A DNA stretch of 64,000 nucleotides from Chitinophagaceae bacterium UBA3961 (GCA_002385265.1 DGDD01000145.1:1-64000), one strand, 5' to 3'; counted from the stretch's first letter, positions 42,776-51,699 are shown. The notes: generated by a model from the letters alone, not told the origin. Translations and numbers: made by a program.

Positions 42776-42783
42776 TAATTTTG
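42776..42783 (+). promoter_or_regulatory. -7 box (TAATTTTG) for the lipoprotein gene at 42813
   Basis: A perfect TAnnTTTG match ending 29 nt before the ATG. It is followed by 'cacacct', as in typical Bacteroidota starts. Confidence 0.55.
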
Positions 42784-42812
42784 CACACCTAAAAAGTCGA
42801 AACAGATATCAA

Positions 42813-43865
42813 ATGAAGCAAACCATCGCCAGCGCAGCCATTACCTGCGTTCTTACCGCCAGCAGCTTACTTTCTTTTAGCTGCAACAATGCCAACGAAA
42901 CCGCAAAAGACCTTACCGCAAAAAAAGACACTGTGCCTACCGCAGCACCGGCAACCGCTAATCCGGCTGTTGGAACCCTTACTCCGGTTGACACAGCGAA
43001 GTACACGCAATTACAAAAGTATTTGGCCAACGGCGATTCTTCCGGTCGCTGGCCCGTTAAACATGAGTTTCCCGCAGCAGGTGCCATTCTTCCTTTCAAC
43101 AGAATTGTAGCCTACTATGGTAACCTCTATTCAACCCGCATGGGTGTTTTGGGCGAATACGCAGAACCCAAAATGTTGGAAATGCTTCAAGGTGAAGTAA
43201 AGAAATGGCAAGCCGCCGATACTACCGTGAAAGTGATTCCTGCCTTGCATTATATTGCCGTAACCGCTCAGGGTAGTCCGGGCGATGGTGGCAAATACCG
43301 TTTGCGCATGCCGGCCAAGGAGATCGATAAAGTGTTGAAAATGGCCGAAAAAATCAATGCCCTCGTATTCATCGATATTCAAGTGGGATTGAGCACCCTC
43401 GAACAAGAAGTGCCTTTATTGGAGAAATACCTCAAAATGCCAAACGTGCATTTCGGAATCGACCCCGAGTTTTCTATGAAAGGCGGTCAAGCTCCCGGTA
43501 AAGTAGTGGGTACTTTTGATGCTGCCGATATTAACTACGTAGCCGATTATCTCGCTAAATTGGTGAAGGCAAACAACCTTCCTCCTAAAATTCTAGTGGT
43601 GCACCGCTTCACACGTAAAATGGTGACCAATTCTCAAAGCATCAAATTGCGTCCGGAAGTACAAATTGTTATGGACATGGATGGTTGGGGCCACCAAGCG
43701 CGTAAGATCAATACCTACCGACAATTCATTTACCCCGAACCAGTTCAGTTCACCGGTTTCAAACTCTTCTACAAAAACGATTTAAAAGAAGCAAACAGTC
43801 ACGTGATGAGTCCGGAAGAAGTGTTGAAACTGAAACCGAAGCCGATTTATATTCAGTATCAGTAG
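42813..43865 (+). CDS. Hypothetical lipoprotein, alpha/beta body
   Basis: A 350-aa protein with a lipobox-like signal (SSLLSFSC, Cys at about residue 24) and an Ala/Thr/Pro linker. The body has alternating strands and helices (ALHYIAVTAQGSPGDGGKY, INALVFIDIQVGLSTLEQE, NVHFGIDPEFSMK, PPKILVVHRFTRKM and VQIVMDMDGWG). The spacing of the strands, with acidic residues at strand ends, suggests a TIM-barrel-like fold such as a glycosidase-type protein. No family could be named. It is monocistronic, with a -7 box upstream and a terminator at 43937-43988. Confidence 0.75.
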   Translation: MKQTIASAAITCVLTASSLLSFSCNNANETAKDLTAKKDTVPTAAPATANPAVGTLTPVDTAKYTQLQKYLANGDSSGRWPVKHEFPAAGAILPFNRIVAYYGNLYSTRMGVLGEYAEPKMLEMLQGEVKKWQAADTTVKVIPALHYIAVTAQGSPGDGGKYRLRMPAKEIDKVLKMAEKINALVFIDIQVGLSTLEQEVPLLEKYLKMPNVHFGIDPEFSMKGGQAPGKVVGTFDAADINYVADYLAKLVKANNLPPKILVVHRFTRKMVTNSQSIKLRPEVQIVMDMDGWGHQARKINTYRQFIYPEPVQFTGFKLFYKNDLKEANSHVMSPEEVLKLKPKPIYIQYQ

Positions 43866-43905
43866 GGATTAGGTTTTTAGGCCTTAGGTTATTAGGCCTT
43901 AGCTA
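43866..43905. repeat. Module E in the 3' UTR of the lipoprotein gene
   Basis: The stop TAG is followed at once by 'gattaggtttttaggcctta' and further 'ttaggcc' words, the reverse form of module E. It lies between the stop codon and the terminator at 43937. Confidence 0.6.
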
Positions 43906-43936
43906 TCGGCTATAAAATGATTAAATCATTAAGTAC

Positions 43937-43988
43937 ATGAGTTATTCAGGTTGTATTATTTACTTCTTGAATAGCTCATTATTTTTTA
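43937..43988 (+). terminator. Rho-independent terminator after the lipoprotein gene
   Basis: ATGAGTTATTCA (43937-43948) pairs with TGAATAGCTCAT (43968-43979) over 12 bp with one G-U pair, followed by TATTTTTT. Confidence 0.7.
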
Positions 43989-44074
43989 ACTTTAAAATGA
44001 AGCAAACGAAGAAAGGATAAAATGCAGTCAAGTGTAAATAACTTGCTTTAAAAAAAAGTTGGACTCACAAAGGG

Positions 44075-44172
44075 TTCCTAAGGCCTAACACCCTAAAGCC
44101 TAATGCCCAACAACCTAAAGCCTAACAACCTAAAGCCTAAGGCCCAACGCCTAAGGCCTAACGCCTAACACC
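44075..44172. repeat. Module E tandem array at the stop of the anti-sigma-like gene
   Basis: About ten imperfect copies of a 9-11-nt word of the form 'cctaaagcctaac' or 'cctaaggcccaac' run up to the stop codon (CTA on the + strand) of the minus-strand gene at 44173. Confidence 0.7.
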
Positions 44173-44529
44173 CTATTTGGCTTTCTGTACCAAAAAATAC
44201 CCCACCAAACACAGCACCACCACCAACACAATTGCAATAATAGCGAGGGTATTGTCGGGGAGTTTGCGTTTTTCGCGGCGTGATTTTTTGGATTGGATGT
44301 ATTTGCCAAGGTCTTTGTGGAGATCGGTTACATATTGTTCCATATTGCGGGTGTTCTCGAATTGCTCGAGACCCTCCATGGCATCGTTGGCAAACTCATT
44401 GTCGGCCATCCAACGTTCCACTTCATGCTTCTCCGACTCGGGCAATTTTCCGCTCAAATAATCCATGAGCTTCTGATTGTCGATGTCTTTGTTGCTATTG
44501 GATAATATGTTTAATAAGTCCTTGTTCAT
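44173..44529 (-). CDS. Small membrane-anchored protein, probable anti-sigma factor
   Basis: A 118-aa protein with a soluble N-terminal helical part (IDNQKLMDYLSGKLPESEKH and EVERWMADNEFANDAMEG) resembling the start of zinc-less anti-sigma domains. A basic linker (KKSRREKRK) and one C-terminal transmembrane helix (LAIIAIVLVVVLCLVGYFLV) follow. It starts 6 nt downstream of an ECF sigma factor gene on the same strand, the usual arrangement for an anti-sigma partner. No HxxxCxxC zinc motif is present. Anti-sigma function is inferred from position and topology. Confidence 0.7.
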   Translation of the reverse strand: MNKDLLNILSNSNKDIDNQKLMDYLSGKLPESEKHEVERWMADNEFANDAMEGLEQFENTRNMEQYVTDLHKDLGKYIQSKKSRREKRKLPDNTLAIIAIVLVVVLCLVGYFLVQKAK

Positions 44530-44535
44530 GGTCTT

Positions 44536-45108
44536 TTAGCGACCGGCTAATTTTTTCTCTAATAATAATTTCAAATTTCGTTTGCCATTCTGAATATGGC
44601 TTTTTACCTGCATCATCGAGAAGCCGGTGGTTTCGGCTACTTCTTGATACGATTTCTTCTCCAGATAGAACAAAGTTACGCATTGTTGCTGCTCCGGATT
44701 CAGTTCTTTTAAACTGGCTTCCATCAGCTCAAGCTGACGGTCTTTCTCCACATGCAACTGCTTATTGGCTTCTTCCTCCGGAACCTCATTCATGTGATCC
44801 TTCCATTCGGTAGCGATCTTGCCTTGTCGGTCGCGAATTTTCATCAAGCAATGATTCTTCGCTACCATGTATACCCAGCTCTTGAAATAGTCTACTTTGT
44901 ACTTGTGCAGTTCGGTGATGCATTTCAAAAACACTTGCTGCACACAGTCTGTCGCCTCTTCTTCGTTCTTCATATACTTCATACAAACCCCCAATAGAAG
45001 CAGGGTATAGCGATGAAGCAAATGCCCCAGCCATTGGTTGTCTTTTGAAGCATAAAACTTCTCCAGCAGTTCCTGATCGGTTATATGTGAAAGATGATCG
45101 GGCTTCAC
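44536..45108 (-). CDS. ECF RNA polymerase sigma factor
   Basis: A 190-aa sigma-70 family protein with region 2 (LLLGVCMKYMKNEEEATDCV, then QQVFLKCITELHKYKVDYF and WVYMVAKNHCLMKIRD) and region 4 (LNPEQQQCVTLFYLEKKSYQ, then EVAETTGFSMMQVKSHIQNG). It lacks regions 1.1 and 3, as expected for extracytoplasmic-function sigma factors. The start at 45108 is a GTG codon. It is followed 6 nt later by a small membrane protein gene, the likely anti-sigma factor. Targets are unknown, and no SusCD or FecR-type partner is nearby. Confidence 0.93.
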   Translation of the reverse strand: MKPDHLSHITDQELLEKFYASKDNQWLGHLLHRYTLLLLGVCMKYMKNEEEATDCVQQVFLKCITELHKYKVDYFKSWVYMVAKNHCLMKIRDRQGKIATEWKDHMNEVPEEEANKQLHVEKDRQLELMEASLKELNPEQQQCVTLFYLEKKSYQEVAETTGFSMMQVKSHIQNGKRNLKLLLEKKLAGR

Positions 45109-45209
45109 GTTTTAGAGTAACTGTTTCAATGCTAAGATGCAAAAAGGGGAAAATTGCACAGATTTCACCACACTATTTTCCCCGATTAATAAGGTAATTG
45201 GTTACTCAT

Positions 45210-45752
45210 TTAATGACGGAAATTCTCTTTGTACAAAGCAATTGCGTCTTCAATAATTTTAAACGCTACTCCTTTGTCTTGAAAATTATCGATCTCAACT
45301 TTTTTATTCTCCAATACTTTGTACTGCTCAAAATAGTTGCGCAATTCATTGATGAAATGCGGAGGTAAATCGTCAACCGAAGTCATGTGATTTACTGATG
45401 GATCGTGAGTGGCTACTGCAATGATCTTATCATCCATTTGACCGCTGTCGATCATCTGCATGTTCCCGATCACTGTTGCTTCAACCAAACAAAGTGGTTG
45501 AATGGATTGAGAACAAAATACGAGGATGTCAAGCGGATCACCGTCTTGCCCCAATGTTTGCGGAATGAAACCGTAGTTGATAGGGTAGTGGAAAGAAGAA
45601 TAGATCACGCGGTCGAGTTTCAATAAACCGGTGGTTTTGTCTACTTCATATTTAGCGCGACTTCCTTGCGGAATTTCAATAACGGCGGTTACTTCTTTTG
45701 GAGCGGCGGCACCGTAATGAGCGCCATGCCAGGGGTGTAATACTGTAATCAT
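45210..45752 (-). CDS. ppa: Inorganic pyrophosphatase (soluble, family I)
   Basis: A cytoplasmic enzyme of about 180 aa that hydrolyses pyrophosphate to two phosphates. The motifs are VIEIPQGSRAKYEVDKTTG, FHYPINYGFIPQT and DGDPLDILVF (the Asp-rich Mg2+-binding signature), followed by KIIAVATHDP. I start at ATG 45752 (MITVLHPWHGAHYG), as the frame upstream has no family resemblance. The length is normal for bacterial family I enzymes. It follows a small lipoprotein gene by 35 nt on the same strand. Confidence 0.94.
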   Translation of the reverse strand: MITVLHPWHGAHYGAAAPKEVTAVIEIPQGSRAKYEVDKTTGLLKLDRVIYSSFHYPINYGFIPQTLGQDGDPLDILVFCSQSIQPLCLVEATVIGNMQMIDSGQMDDKIIAVATHDPSVNHMTSVDDLPPHFINELRNYFEQYKVLENKKVEIDNFQDKGVAFKIIEDAIALYKENFRH

Positions 45753-45787
45753 TTTAATAGAATAATTCGGTTTATGAAACGGTGAGC

Positions 45788-46189
45788 TTACATTTTTATT
45801 ACAGACTTGAGGTCTACCAGCCATTGTCCTTCTTTTTTCACAATGCGAAGGGTAGTGGTGTCTTTCGCATTCGCGCTTTGATAATAGCGGAATGTAGAAG
45901 TGCTATCATCGAGTGTCTTGCGTTCGATGATGCGGATGCTGGCTTCTTTATATTCGGAGCGAACACCTGCCGGTTGGTTGCGGTAGTTTTGCTCTTGTTG
46001 TTTGATGAGTAGTTCGTTGGTGGAGTCTTTGAGTAGGAAGAAATTGGCTTTCTCGAAATCGCCGTCCAAGGCTGCTCTCACAAATTCTCTCCCGGCGTCT
46101 AAGTCGTTTTCCGCAGGCACCAATGCGTGCTTTCCTTCTCCACAGGCGGCAAAGCTTGCCAATAAAGCGATGTATATGATTTTTTTCAT
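45788..46189 (-). CDS. Small lipoprotein, DUF4878-like
   Basis: A 133-aa lipoprotein (lipobox ALLASFAAC) with a body of one alpha/beta unit: AGREFVRAALDGDFEKANFF, EYKEASIRIIERKTLDDSTS and TLRIVKKEGQWLVDLKSVIK. This helix-then-sheet pattern resembles the cystatin/NTF2-like DUF4878 lipoproteins. Function unknown. A TACTTTTG -7 box lies at 46204-46211, 14 nt before the ATG. The pyrophosphatase gene follows 35 nt downstream and may be cotranscribed. Confidence 0.75.
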   Translation of the reverse strand: MKKIIYIALLASFAACGEGKHALVPAENDLDAGREFVRAALDGDFEKANFFLLKDSTNELLIKQQEQNYRNQPAGVRSEYKEASIRIIERKTLDDSTSTFRYYQSANAKDTTTLRIVKKEGQWLVDLKSVIKM

Positions 46190-46203
46190 GCTTATAATTT
46201 AAG

Positions 46204-46211
46204 CAAAAGTA
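46204..46211 (-). promoter_or_regulatory. -7 box (TACTTTTG) for the DUF4878-like lipoprotein gene
   Basis: A perfect TAnnTTTG match on the minus strand, 14 nt upstream of ATG 46189. Confidence 0.5.
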
Positions 46212-46354
46212 CGTGTTAATGAGGATTTTGCAGGTAAAGCTGGTATTACTTTATAAAACCCTTGTGATAATTGCGTTTTTACAAGATCTCTAAAATTCAA
46301 ATAGGTTACTCTACAGCAACGGAGCAACGGTCGCAACGTTTTCGCAACGAAAAA

Positions 46355-46372
46355 GTCCCGCTTTGGCGGGAC
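46355..46372 (-). terminator. Terminator after phoH
   Basis: GTCCCGC (46355-46361), loop TTTG, GCGGGAC (46366-46372): a perfect 7-bp stem followed on the minus strand by TTTTTCG. It lies 43 nt past the phoH stop. Confidence 0.8.
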
Positions 46373-46415
46373 TCTGTATACATTTGACTAATCAATAAAT
46401 TCACCAATCAACTAA

Positions 46416-47375
46416 TTAACCAGCGTCTTTGTCTCTATCATACGCCTTGATAATCGCTTTTACCAATCGGTGGCGCACTACGTCTTCTTCGTTTAATTCA
46501 ATGTGCGCGATGCCGTCGATGTTGCGGAGGATGCGGGTTGCTTTGTCCAAGCCACTGCGTTGGTTTTTGGGTAAGTCTACCTGCGTTAAGTCACCGGTGA
46601 TGATGGCTTTCGCATTTGCACCAATACGGGTCAAAAACATTTTGATTTGGAGATCGGTGGCGTTTTGCGCTTCATCCAAGATGATGAAGGCATTGTCCAA
46701 GGTTCTACCACGCATGTAGGCCAGCGGCGCAATTTCAATTACGCGCGTGCTCATGTAGTAGCCCAGTTTATCGGCCGGAATCATATCATCCAAGGCATCG
46801 TAAAGCGGACGTAAATAGGGATCGATCTTTTCCTTCAAATCGCCCGGTAAGAAACCCAAGCTCTCGCCGGCTTCTACTGCAGGACGGGTTAAGATGATCT
46901 TTTTTACGGCCTTGTTCTTCAAAGCGCGTACCGCCAATGCAACGGCTGTATAGGTTTTACCGGTACCGGCAGGACCTATGGCGAATACGATATCGTTCTT
47001 GTCGGCTTTGCTCACCAATAATTTTTGGTTTGCAGTGCGCGCACGAACAGTTTTGCCATTGGGACCGAATACGAGTATTTCATTTGGATTGCGTTCTACA
47101 AAGTTGTCGACAGTTTCTGCATCATCGCCGCCGAGAATTTGTTCGAAGTAATTTTCACTCATGTGGCCATTGCGCTGCAGGTATTGAACAATCAGTTCAA
47201 TTTTTTCCCGGGCTGTACCAATTTGTTCGGGTGAACCACTTAATTTGAGTTGAGTTCCTCGAGAGAGAATTTTTAACAGAGGGAATTTTTTCTTGAGGAT
47301 GTCGAGTTTGCCATTGTTAACGCCGAAAAATTCGATGGGGTTAACGGTTTCAAGGTTGATAATTGTTTCAGTCAA
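46416..47375 (-). CDS. phoH: PhoH family ATPase (PhoH-like protein)
   Basis: A 319-aa cytoplasmic P-loop ATPase. An N-terminal KH-like segment (residues about 10-75) precedes the ATPase domain with Walker A IVFAIGPAGTGKTYTAVALA and the Walker B-type FIILDEAQNATDLQIK, followed by ITGDLTQVDLPKNQRSGL. Family members are linked to RNA metabolism (the ybeZ/PhoL group). The start at 47375 is a TTG codon; the sequence right after it (TETIINLETVNPIEFFGV) looks conserved in Bacteroidota relatives, so I keep it. No ybeY gene is adjacent in this window. Confidence 0.93.
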   Translation of the reverse strand: MTETIINLETVNPIEFFGVNNGKLDILKKKFPLLKILSRGTQLKLSGSPEQIGTAREKIELIVQYLQRNGHMSENYFEQILGGDDAETVDNFVERNPNEILVFGPNGKTVRARTANQKLLVSKADKNDIVFAIGPAGTGKTYTAVALAVRALKNKAVKKIILTRPAVEAGESLGFLPGDLKEKIDPYLRPLYDALDDMIPADKLGYYMSTRVIEIAPLAYMRGRTLDNAFIILDEAQNATDLQIKMFLTRIGANAKAIITGDLTQVDLPKNQRSGLDKATRILRNIDGIAHIELNEEDVVRHRLVKAIIKAYDRDKDAG

Positions 47376-47519
47376 ATCACAAGGTTTTTATTTCACAAAT
47401 AGCTTACTGACTAAATGACGAGCAAAGGACCGAAATGTTTGCTAAAGCAATATTAAATCGGTGTTAACCAAATTTAAATTTTCGTTTTTGGAATGCAAGG
47501 GGTGTTTTTTCCACAAGTT

Positions 47520-47940
47520 GTGGGAAAGAGGCAGAAAGAACAGGAAGAAGAACAGGGGGGGACATGAGGCGAGGATGAGAGGAGACGAGGAGCGAGGAGA
47601 GTAGGAAAAATACTCGGCCCGCTCAGGAGAACTCCTCAGCGGTTTCGCAGCGACAAAAGCAGGAATTCATGCGTTCTTTTTTTTTGACCACAGATTCTGT
47701 AGATTACTACAGATTCCCACAGATTAGCCTCCGATATTCAATCAAGCTGACTGCCGGCTGTTCAATTATTAATTATTTCTTACCGCGGCGGCGCAGCGGT
47801 CGCAGCGGTTTCGCAGCGCTTGCAGGTTCTCTGTGTTTCCTCCCTCCTACATTCCTACAGATTAGCCTCTATAATTCATTCAACCTGACTGCCGGCCGTT
47901 CAATTGTTAATTATTAACTGTTAATTATTAATTATTGCTG
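47520..47940. repeat. Intergenic repeat block: C-B-D-A-B-C-D-A, ending at the stop of the T9SS cargo gene
   Basis: The order is reversed C (gaggatgagaggagacgagg), a chimeric 'cccgctcaggagaactcctc' plus B (about 47620-47660), D (from 47685), reverse A (47752-47776), B (ccgcggcggcgcagcgg, about 47782), C, a partial D, and a second reverse A (about 47885-47936) whose 'taattattaattattg' contains the stop codon of the gene at 47932. The D-A part (47685-47776) is almost identical to the reverse complement of 53611-53702. Confidence 0.75.
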
Positions 47941-49221
47941 GGCTATTCGCTGCTGCACACTCTTACTTCCATCTTCATTACTTAGTTTCAATAACATCAA
48001 ACCTTTGCCTGCACCTTCTAATCCGGAGATCGGGATTACTTGATAACCCGATTGCAATTGAACACGTTGTTGTTTTATCAACTGTCCATTTCCGTTATAT
48101 ATTTGAATGAGGCCGGCTTCATTGGTAGTCCAGTTCACAGCCATGTTGAATCCACCCGAGAACGGATTGGGATACGCAGTTACTTTTATTTGTGCCGACA
48201 AATCCGAACTAATTCGAATGATTCTCGAATAGAATACAACACCAGCACTGGTAGTTTCTTTTAAGCGATAAAAGGAAGTTCCTGAATAGGGACTTGCATC
48301 AACAGCTTTGTAAGTGGCGCGCGTGTCAATTGTAAAAGGAGCAATACCCGGAACAGCACTCCAATTTCTACCGTTATTGCTGCGCTCTACTGCTACAGTG
48401 CCTGTATTGGGAGCAGCGGCTGTTTGCCATTGCAATTGAACTTGGTTTTGTTGGTAGGTTCCACTAAAGGCTGTAAAGCTCAACGGCAAACTGATGGCAC
48501 GTTGAAAAGAGATATTGCCAATTGCAATTGCTTGTAGTCGGGGATTGTTACGAACATTGGCAGAGTTTACGTTGCCATAGGTAATAACAACCGAGGTTAC
48601 AATATTGGATCCGAAATCAACAATTACGGTTCCATTTTGAGCCGGACTCCCTTGTGCTAAACTGCTTACATTACCCCCTCCTGAACCTGAATTGGCAGTT
48701 GCTGTATTTCCGGTAATGTTTACGATGGAAGCAGCCGGATTCCATTCAGTTAATGTGGGTACAAGGGCGCCGGAAGGGCCTACACCGGTTACGGTTACTT
48801 GGTCTTGATAATCGTAAGGAGTACCACCGCCCGGAAAATCGATGTCGGCAATCGAAAAAGTTAAATTGGTAACAGACGATGAGAAGGTAAACGTAGTAAC
48901 CGAAGACGAGGTTTTGTTTCCCAAATCTTGGTCAATTTCAATTGCGTCTGTTGATCCCTGTACCTGGAAATCGGCGCCGTTGCTATTGTTGTTGTTTACT
49001 CGGGGATAGGGCGACTGAAGTGATCCCGATCCTGAGATCGCAATCGAAAAAGTGAAATTGACGATGGATCCCCCCACACCAAGGGCTGTTGCACCGGTGG
49101 TAGGAGCTGAAAGGACAGGAGAGAAAGAACTTCCCCAGTCCATAGTATAGGTTTGAGCTGTTGCACTGCCTGCAAGAAAAAGGGCCAATGACAGACAAAA
49201 TGAGTAGAAATAGCGCTTCAT
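47932..49221 (-). CDS. Secreted protein with T9SS type A C-terminal sorting domain
   Basis: A 429-aa protein with a signal peptide (LSLALFLAGSATAQ). The N-terminal region (about 25-245) is Ser/Thr/Gly/Asn-rich and beta-structured, as in adhesin-like or surface proteins. Around residues 245-345 is a fibronectin-like segment (SFTAFSGTYQQNQVQLQWQT ... FYRLKETTSAG). The last ~80 residues are a type A sorting domain (KVTAYPNPFSGGFNM, LIQIYNGNGQLIKQQ, KGLMLLKLSNEDGSK, ending in a basic stretch and QQ). It is therefore a likely cargo of the GldKLMN system. The stop codon is in repeat module A. Confidence 0.85.
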   Translation of the reverse strand: MKRYFYSFCLSLALFLAGSATAQTYTMDWGSSFSPVLSAPTTGATALGVGGSIVNFTFSIAISGSGSLQSPYPRVNNNNSNGADFQVQGSTDAIEIDQDLGNKTSSSVTTFTFSSSVTNLTFSIADIDFPGGGTPYDYQDQVTVTGVGPSGALVPTLTEWNPAASIVNITGNTATANSGSGGGNVSSLAQGSPAQNGTVIVDFGSNIVTSVVITYGNVNSANVRNNPRLQAIAIGNISFQRAISLPLSFTAFSGTYQQNQVQLQWQTAAAPNTGTVAVERSNNGRNWSAVPGIAPFTIDTRATYKAVDASPYSGTSFYRLKETTSAGVVFYSRIIRISSDLSAQIKVTAYPNPFSGGFNMAVNWTTNEAGLIQIYNGNGQLIKQQRVQLQSGYQVIPISGLEGAGKGLMLLKLSNEDGSKSVQQRIAQQ

Positions 49222-49401
49222 AAGATTCTTGTTTATCTAAATTCCGGTATAAGTGGAATTATGTACGGATAGATAAACTAAAAACCCTATGTGTTTAGTA
49301 TGTATAAAAGGATGAAATCCTTTGTTAATAAGCGATTTAACCCATTTTTAAGGTCTGATCCAGTGGTTTTTGGGTAGAATCCTTTGGATTATTGTGCCTT
49401 A

Positions 49402-49683
49402 TCAAGAATCTTGATCAGGCTCAATAACATGCGCTTCGATGATCTGGTGAAATTGTGATTCCTGTTTTAGCACCCAATTGGGAACGGTCTCCGGATTTGA
49501 AATTTTCCATTCGCCGTCTTTTTCCACTTTCATCATAATTCGATTGCCTTTATCGTCGCTCACATCTACTGTATAGGTTGGTAAGATTCCGTTGCCTACT
49601 CTTCTGAAGTTGAATTCTTTTAACCGTCCGTCTACTTTCAACAAACGTGTGAATTGCACGTTTCTTTGATATTGAATTTGCAT
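49402..49683 (-). CDS. Conserved hypothetical protein
   Basis: A 93-aa soluble protein of beta-rich, charged composition (FTRLLKVDGRLKEFNFRRVG, PTYTVDVSDDKGNRIMMKV, EWKISNPETVPNWVLKQES). No signal peptide, membrane helix or known motif. It appears as a stand-alone gene 180 nt upstream of the T9SS cargo gene on the same strand. I cannot assign a function. Coding status is supported by normal amino-acid composition, an ATG start and the lack of any competing frame. Confidence 0.65.
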   Translation of the reverse strand: MQIQYQRNVQFTRLLKVDGRLKEFNFRRVGNGILPTYTVDVSDDKGNRIMMKVEKDGEWKISNPETVPNWVLKQESQFHQIIEAHVIEPDQDS

Positions 49684-49768
49684 ATGTACCCCTTTGCTTT
49701 TCTACTATCAATTTTGATGCTAAACTTTAGAAATCAGGGATTTGTTGAAAAAAAATGAAGACGATGAA

Positions 49769-50200
49769 TAATTAATAATTAACAATTAATAATTAATAAT
49801 GAAACAGCCATGGCGAAGGAACGAGGATGCGAGGAATTAAAGAAAAAGTATGTTTACCAATACCCGAAATGATTGTGACTAAGTAGCGCCGTCGATTTAT
49901 CGCGTTGAATGAAAAGGAAACACGTAGTAAGAACAAAGAGACGGGGTAACGCTGCGTTGCCGCTGCGTTCGCTGCGCCGCTGCGGTAAGACTAATGTAAC
50001 TAAATTGCGAATATATCTTTCCTCGCCTCCTCGTTCCTTACCTCCTCCCTGTTCTTCCTCCTGTTCTTTCTCTGTATTTCCTCGCTCCTCGTCTCCTCTC
50101 ATCCGCGCCTCCTGTACCCCCTGTTCTTCCTCCTGTTCTTTCTCTGTATTTTCCACGTTCCTCTTCTCCTCGTTTCCTCCTCTTATTTCCTTATCTTCAA
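49769..50200. repeat. Intergenic repeat block: A-C-palindrome-B-C
   Basis: Module A (aattaataattaacaatta ... gaaacagcc, 49769-49810), reversed C, the 'tagcgccgtcgatttatcgc' palindrome copy (49884-49910), reverse B (cgctgcgttcgctgcgccgc, about 49962-49986), then two long copies of module C (50020-50185) up to the sialate esterase gene. No gene is seen. Confidence 0.75.
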
Positions 50201-50219
50201 CCTCCTTAATCAAACACAC

Positions 50220-51623
50220 ATGACAACCCAATTACGATTGAAAGCCCTGACAATTTGCCTACTTCTTTTTACCTCAATTGGCAGCGCTTCTGCCCAACTT
50301 CGACTGCCAGCATTGTTTGCCGATGGAATGGTGCTGCAACAAAAAGATTCCGTTCAATTTTGGGGATGGGCCGGCCCTGGTGAAACCGTTACTATTAAGC
50401 CGTCCTGGACTTCGCAGGTGTATACTGCTAAATCTTCTTACATGTCGCAGTGGATTACAAAAGTTAAAACACCTGAAGCCGGAGGACCTTATACTATTGA
50501 AATCAATAGTCGCAACACAATTATTTTAAAAGATGTATTGATTGGAGAAGTGTGGGTTTGTTCCGGTCAATCAAATATGGAATGGAGTTATTACAATGGA
50601 GTTTCAGATATGAACGATCAATTCGCTCTTCCTCCTAATAAAAACATCCGCTTGTTTCACATCAACAAAGTGGGTTCTAATACGCCTCAAGATGATGTGA
50701 AAGCTTCTTGGACCATCACCGATTCAAACACTATGAAGGGATTTAGTGCTGTAGGATATTTCTTCGGTAAGAAATTGCAAGAGCAATTGAATGTGCCCAT
50801 TGGATTGATCGGATCTGCTTGGGGCGGTACTCCTGCAGATACTTGGACGCCTTCCCCCATAATAGAAAATAACCCGGTTTTCAAAGCCGATAACGACAAA
50901 TTGAATCAGTTGGATTGGTGGCCTGTTCGTCCGGCACAAGCGTACAATGGAATGATCGCACCCATTTCAAAGTATGGCATTGCCGGAGTTATTTGGTATC
51001 AAGGTGAAAGCAATGTAGGCAATCATGCCAATTACCGCCAATTGTTCACTACCATGATTGATGCATGGAGAACTTCATTCAAAAACGAAATGCCTTTTTA
51101 CTTTGTGCAAATAGCGCCGTTTAATTATGGACCGGGAGAAGATGCTGCGCATTTACGTCAAGCACAAACAGCCTCTATGACTCATCCAAAAACAGGGATG
51201 GTAGTAGTAAACGATTTGGTAGATACGGTGAGCGATATACATCCGAAGCGCAAACGTCCGGTAGGGGAGCGCCTTGCGGCTTGGGCTTTGGCGAATACCT
51301 ATGGAAAGCAGGGGATTGTATTTAGAAGTCCGGAGTTTAAATCGGCTTCAAAGCTCAAAGGAAAAGTAACAGTGGAATTTGATTTTATTGGGTCGGGTAT
51401 CCAATCTTCTACTCCAAAAATTACCGGTTTTTATTTAGCAGGAGCTGATGGCGTTTGGCAACCCGCCGATGCAGTGATCAAAGACAATAAAGTAATTCTT
51501 AGCTCTAAACTGGTTAAAGAACCAACACAAGTTCATTATTTGTATGGAAATGCTTTATTAGGTTCTGTGCAGTCGAAAGATGGATTGCCCTTGAATGCAT
51601 TTAAAGCTTTGATCTCGAATTAG
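50220..51623 (+). CDS. Sialate O-acetylesterase-like SGNH hydrolase
   Basis: A 467-aa exported enzyme with a signal peptide (ICLLLFTSIGSASAQ). The SGNH-type start VWVCSGQSNMEWSYYNG carries the nucleophile Ser in GQSNM. Further conserved parts are GLIGSAWGGTPADTWTP, YGIAGVIWYQGESNVGN and the C-terminal SDIHPKRKRPVGERLA with the catalytic Asp/His pair (DIH). Family members remove O-acetyl groups from sialic acids or plant polysaccharides (CE3/CE6-like). No SusCD pair or glycosidase is adjacent, so the substrate is open. A strong terminator follows at 51646-51677. Confidence 0.88.
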   Translation: MTTQLRLKALTICLLLFTSIGSASAQLRLPALFADGMVLQQKDSVQFWGWAGPGETVTIKPSWTSQVYTAKSSYMSQWITKVKTPEAGGPYTIEINSRNTIILKDVLIGEVWVCSGQSNMEWSYYNGVSDMNDQFALPPNKNIRLFHINKVGSNTPQDDVKASWTITDSNTMKGFSAVGYFFGKKLQEQLNVPIGLIGSAWGGTPADTWTPSPIIENNPVFKADNDKLNQLDWWPVRPAQAYNGMIAPISKYGIAGVIWYQGESNVGNHANYRQLFTTMIDAWRTSFKNEMPFYFVQIAPFNYGPGEDAAHLRQAQTASMTHPKTGMVVVNDLVDTVSDIHPKRKRPVGERLAAWALANTYGKQGIVFRSPEFKSASKLKGKVTVEFDFIGSGIQSSTPKITGFYLAGADGVWQPADAVIKDNKVILSSKLVKEPTQVHYLYGNALLGSVQSKDGLPLNAFKALISN

Positions 51624-51645
51624 AATATTAGAATAAGTTTTTCTG

Positions 51646-51677
51646 CGGCGCTATGAAATTCATGGCGCCGTTTTTTG
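51646..51677 (+). terminator. Terminator after the sialate esterase gene
   Basis: CGGCGCTATGAA (51646-51657) pairs with TTCATGGCGCCG (51659-51670), with one G-U pair, followed by TTTTTTG. It lies 22 nt past the stop. Confidence 0.85.
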
Positions 51678-51699
51678 TTTTTTGAGAGTATAAAAAATG

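Noticed and set aside
44075-44172. Tandem E words considered as a CRISPR array
   Set aside because: The units are 9-11 nt, degenerate, with no unique spacers, and no cas genes are in the window.
50220-51623. Sialate esterase considered as part of a polysaccharide utilisation locus
   Set aside because: There is no SusC/SusD pair, glycosidase or sialidase nearby; the neighbours are unrelated and it has its own terminator.
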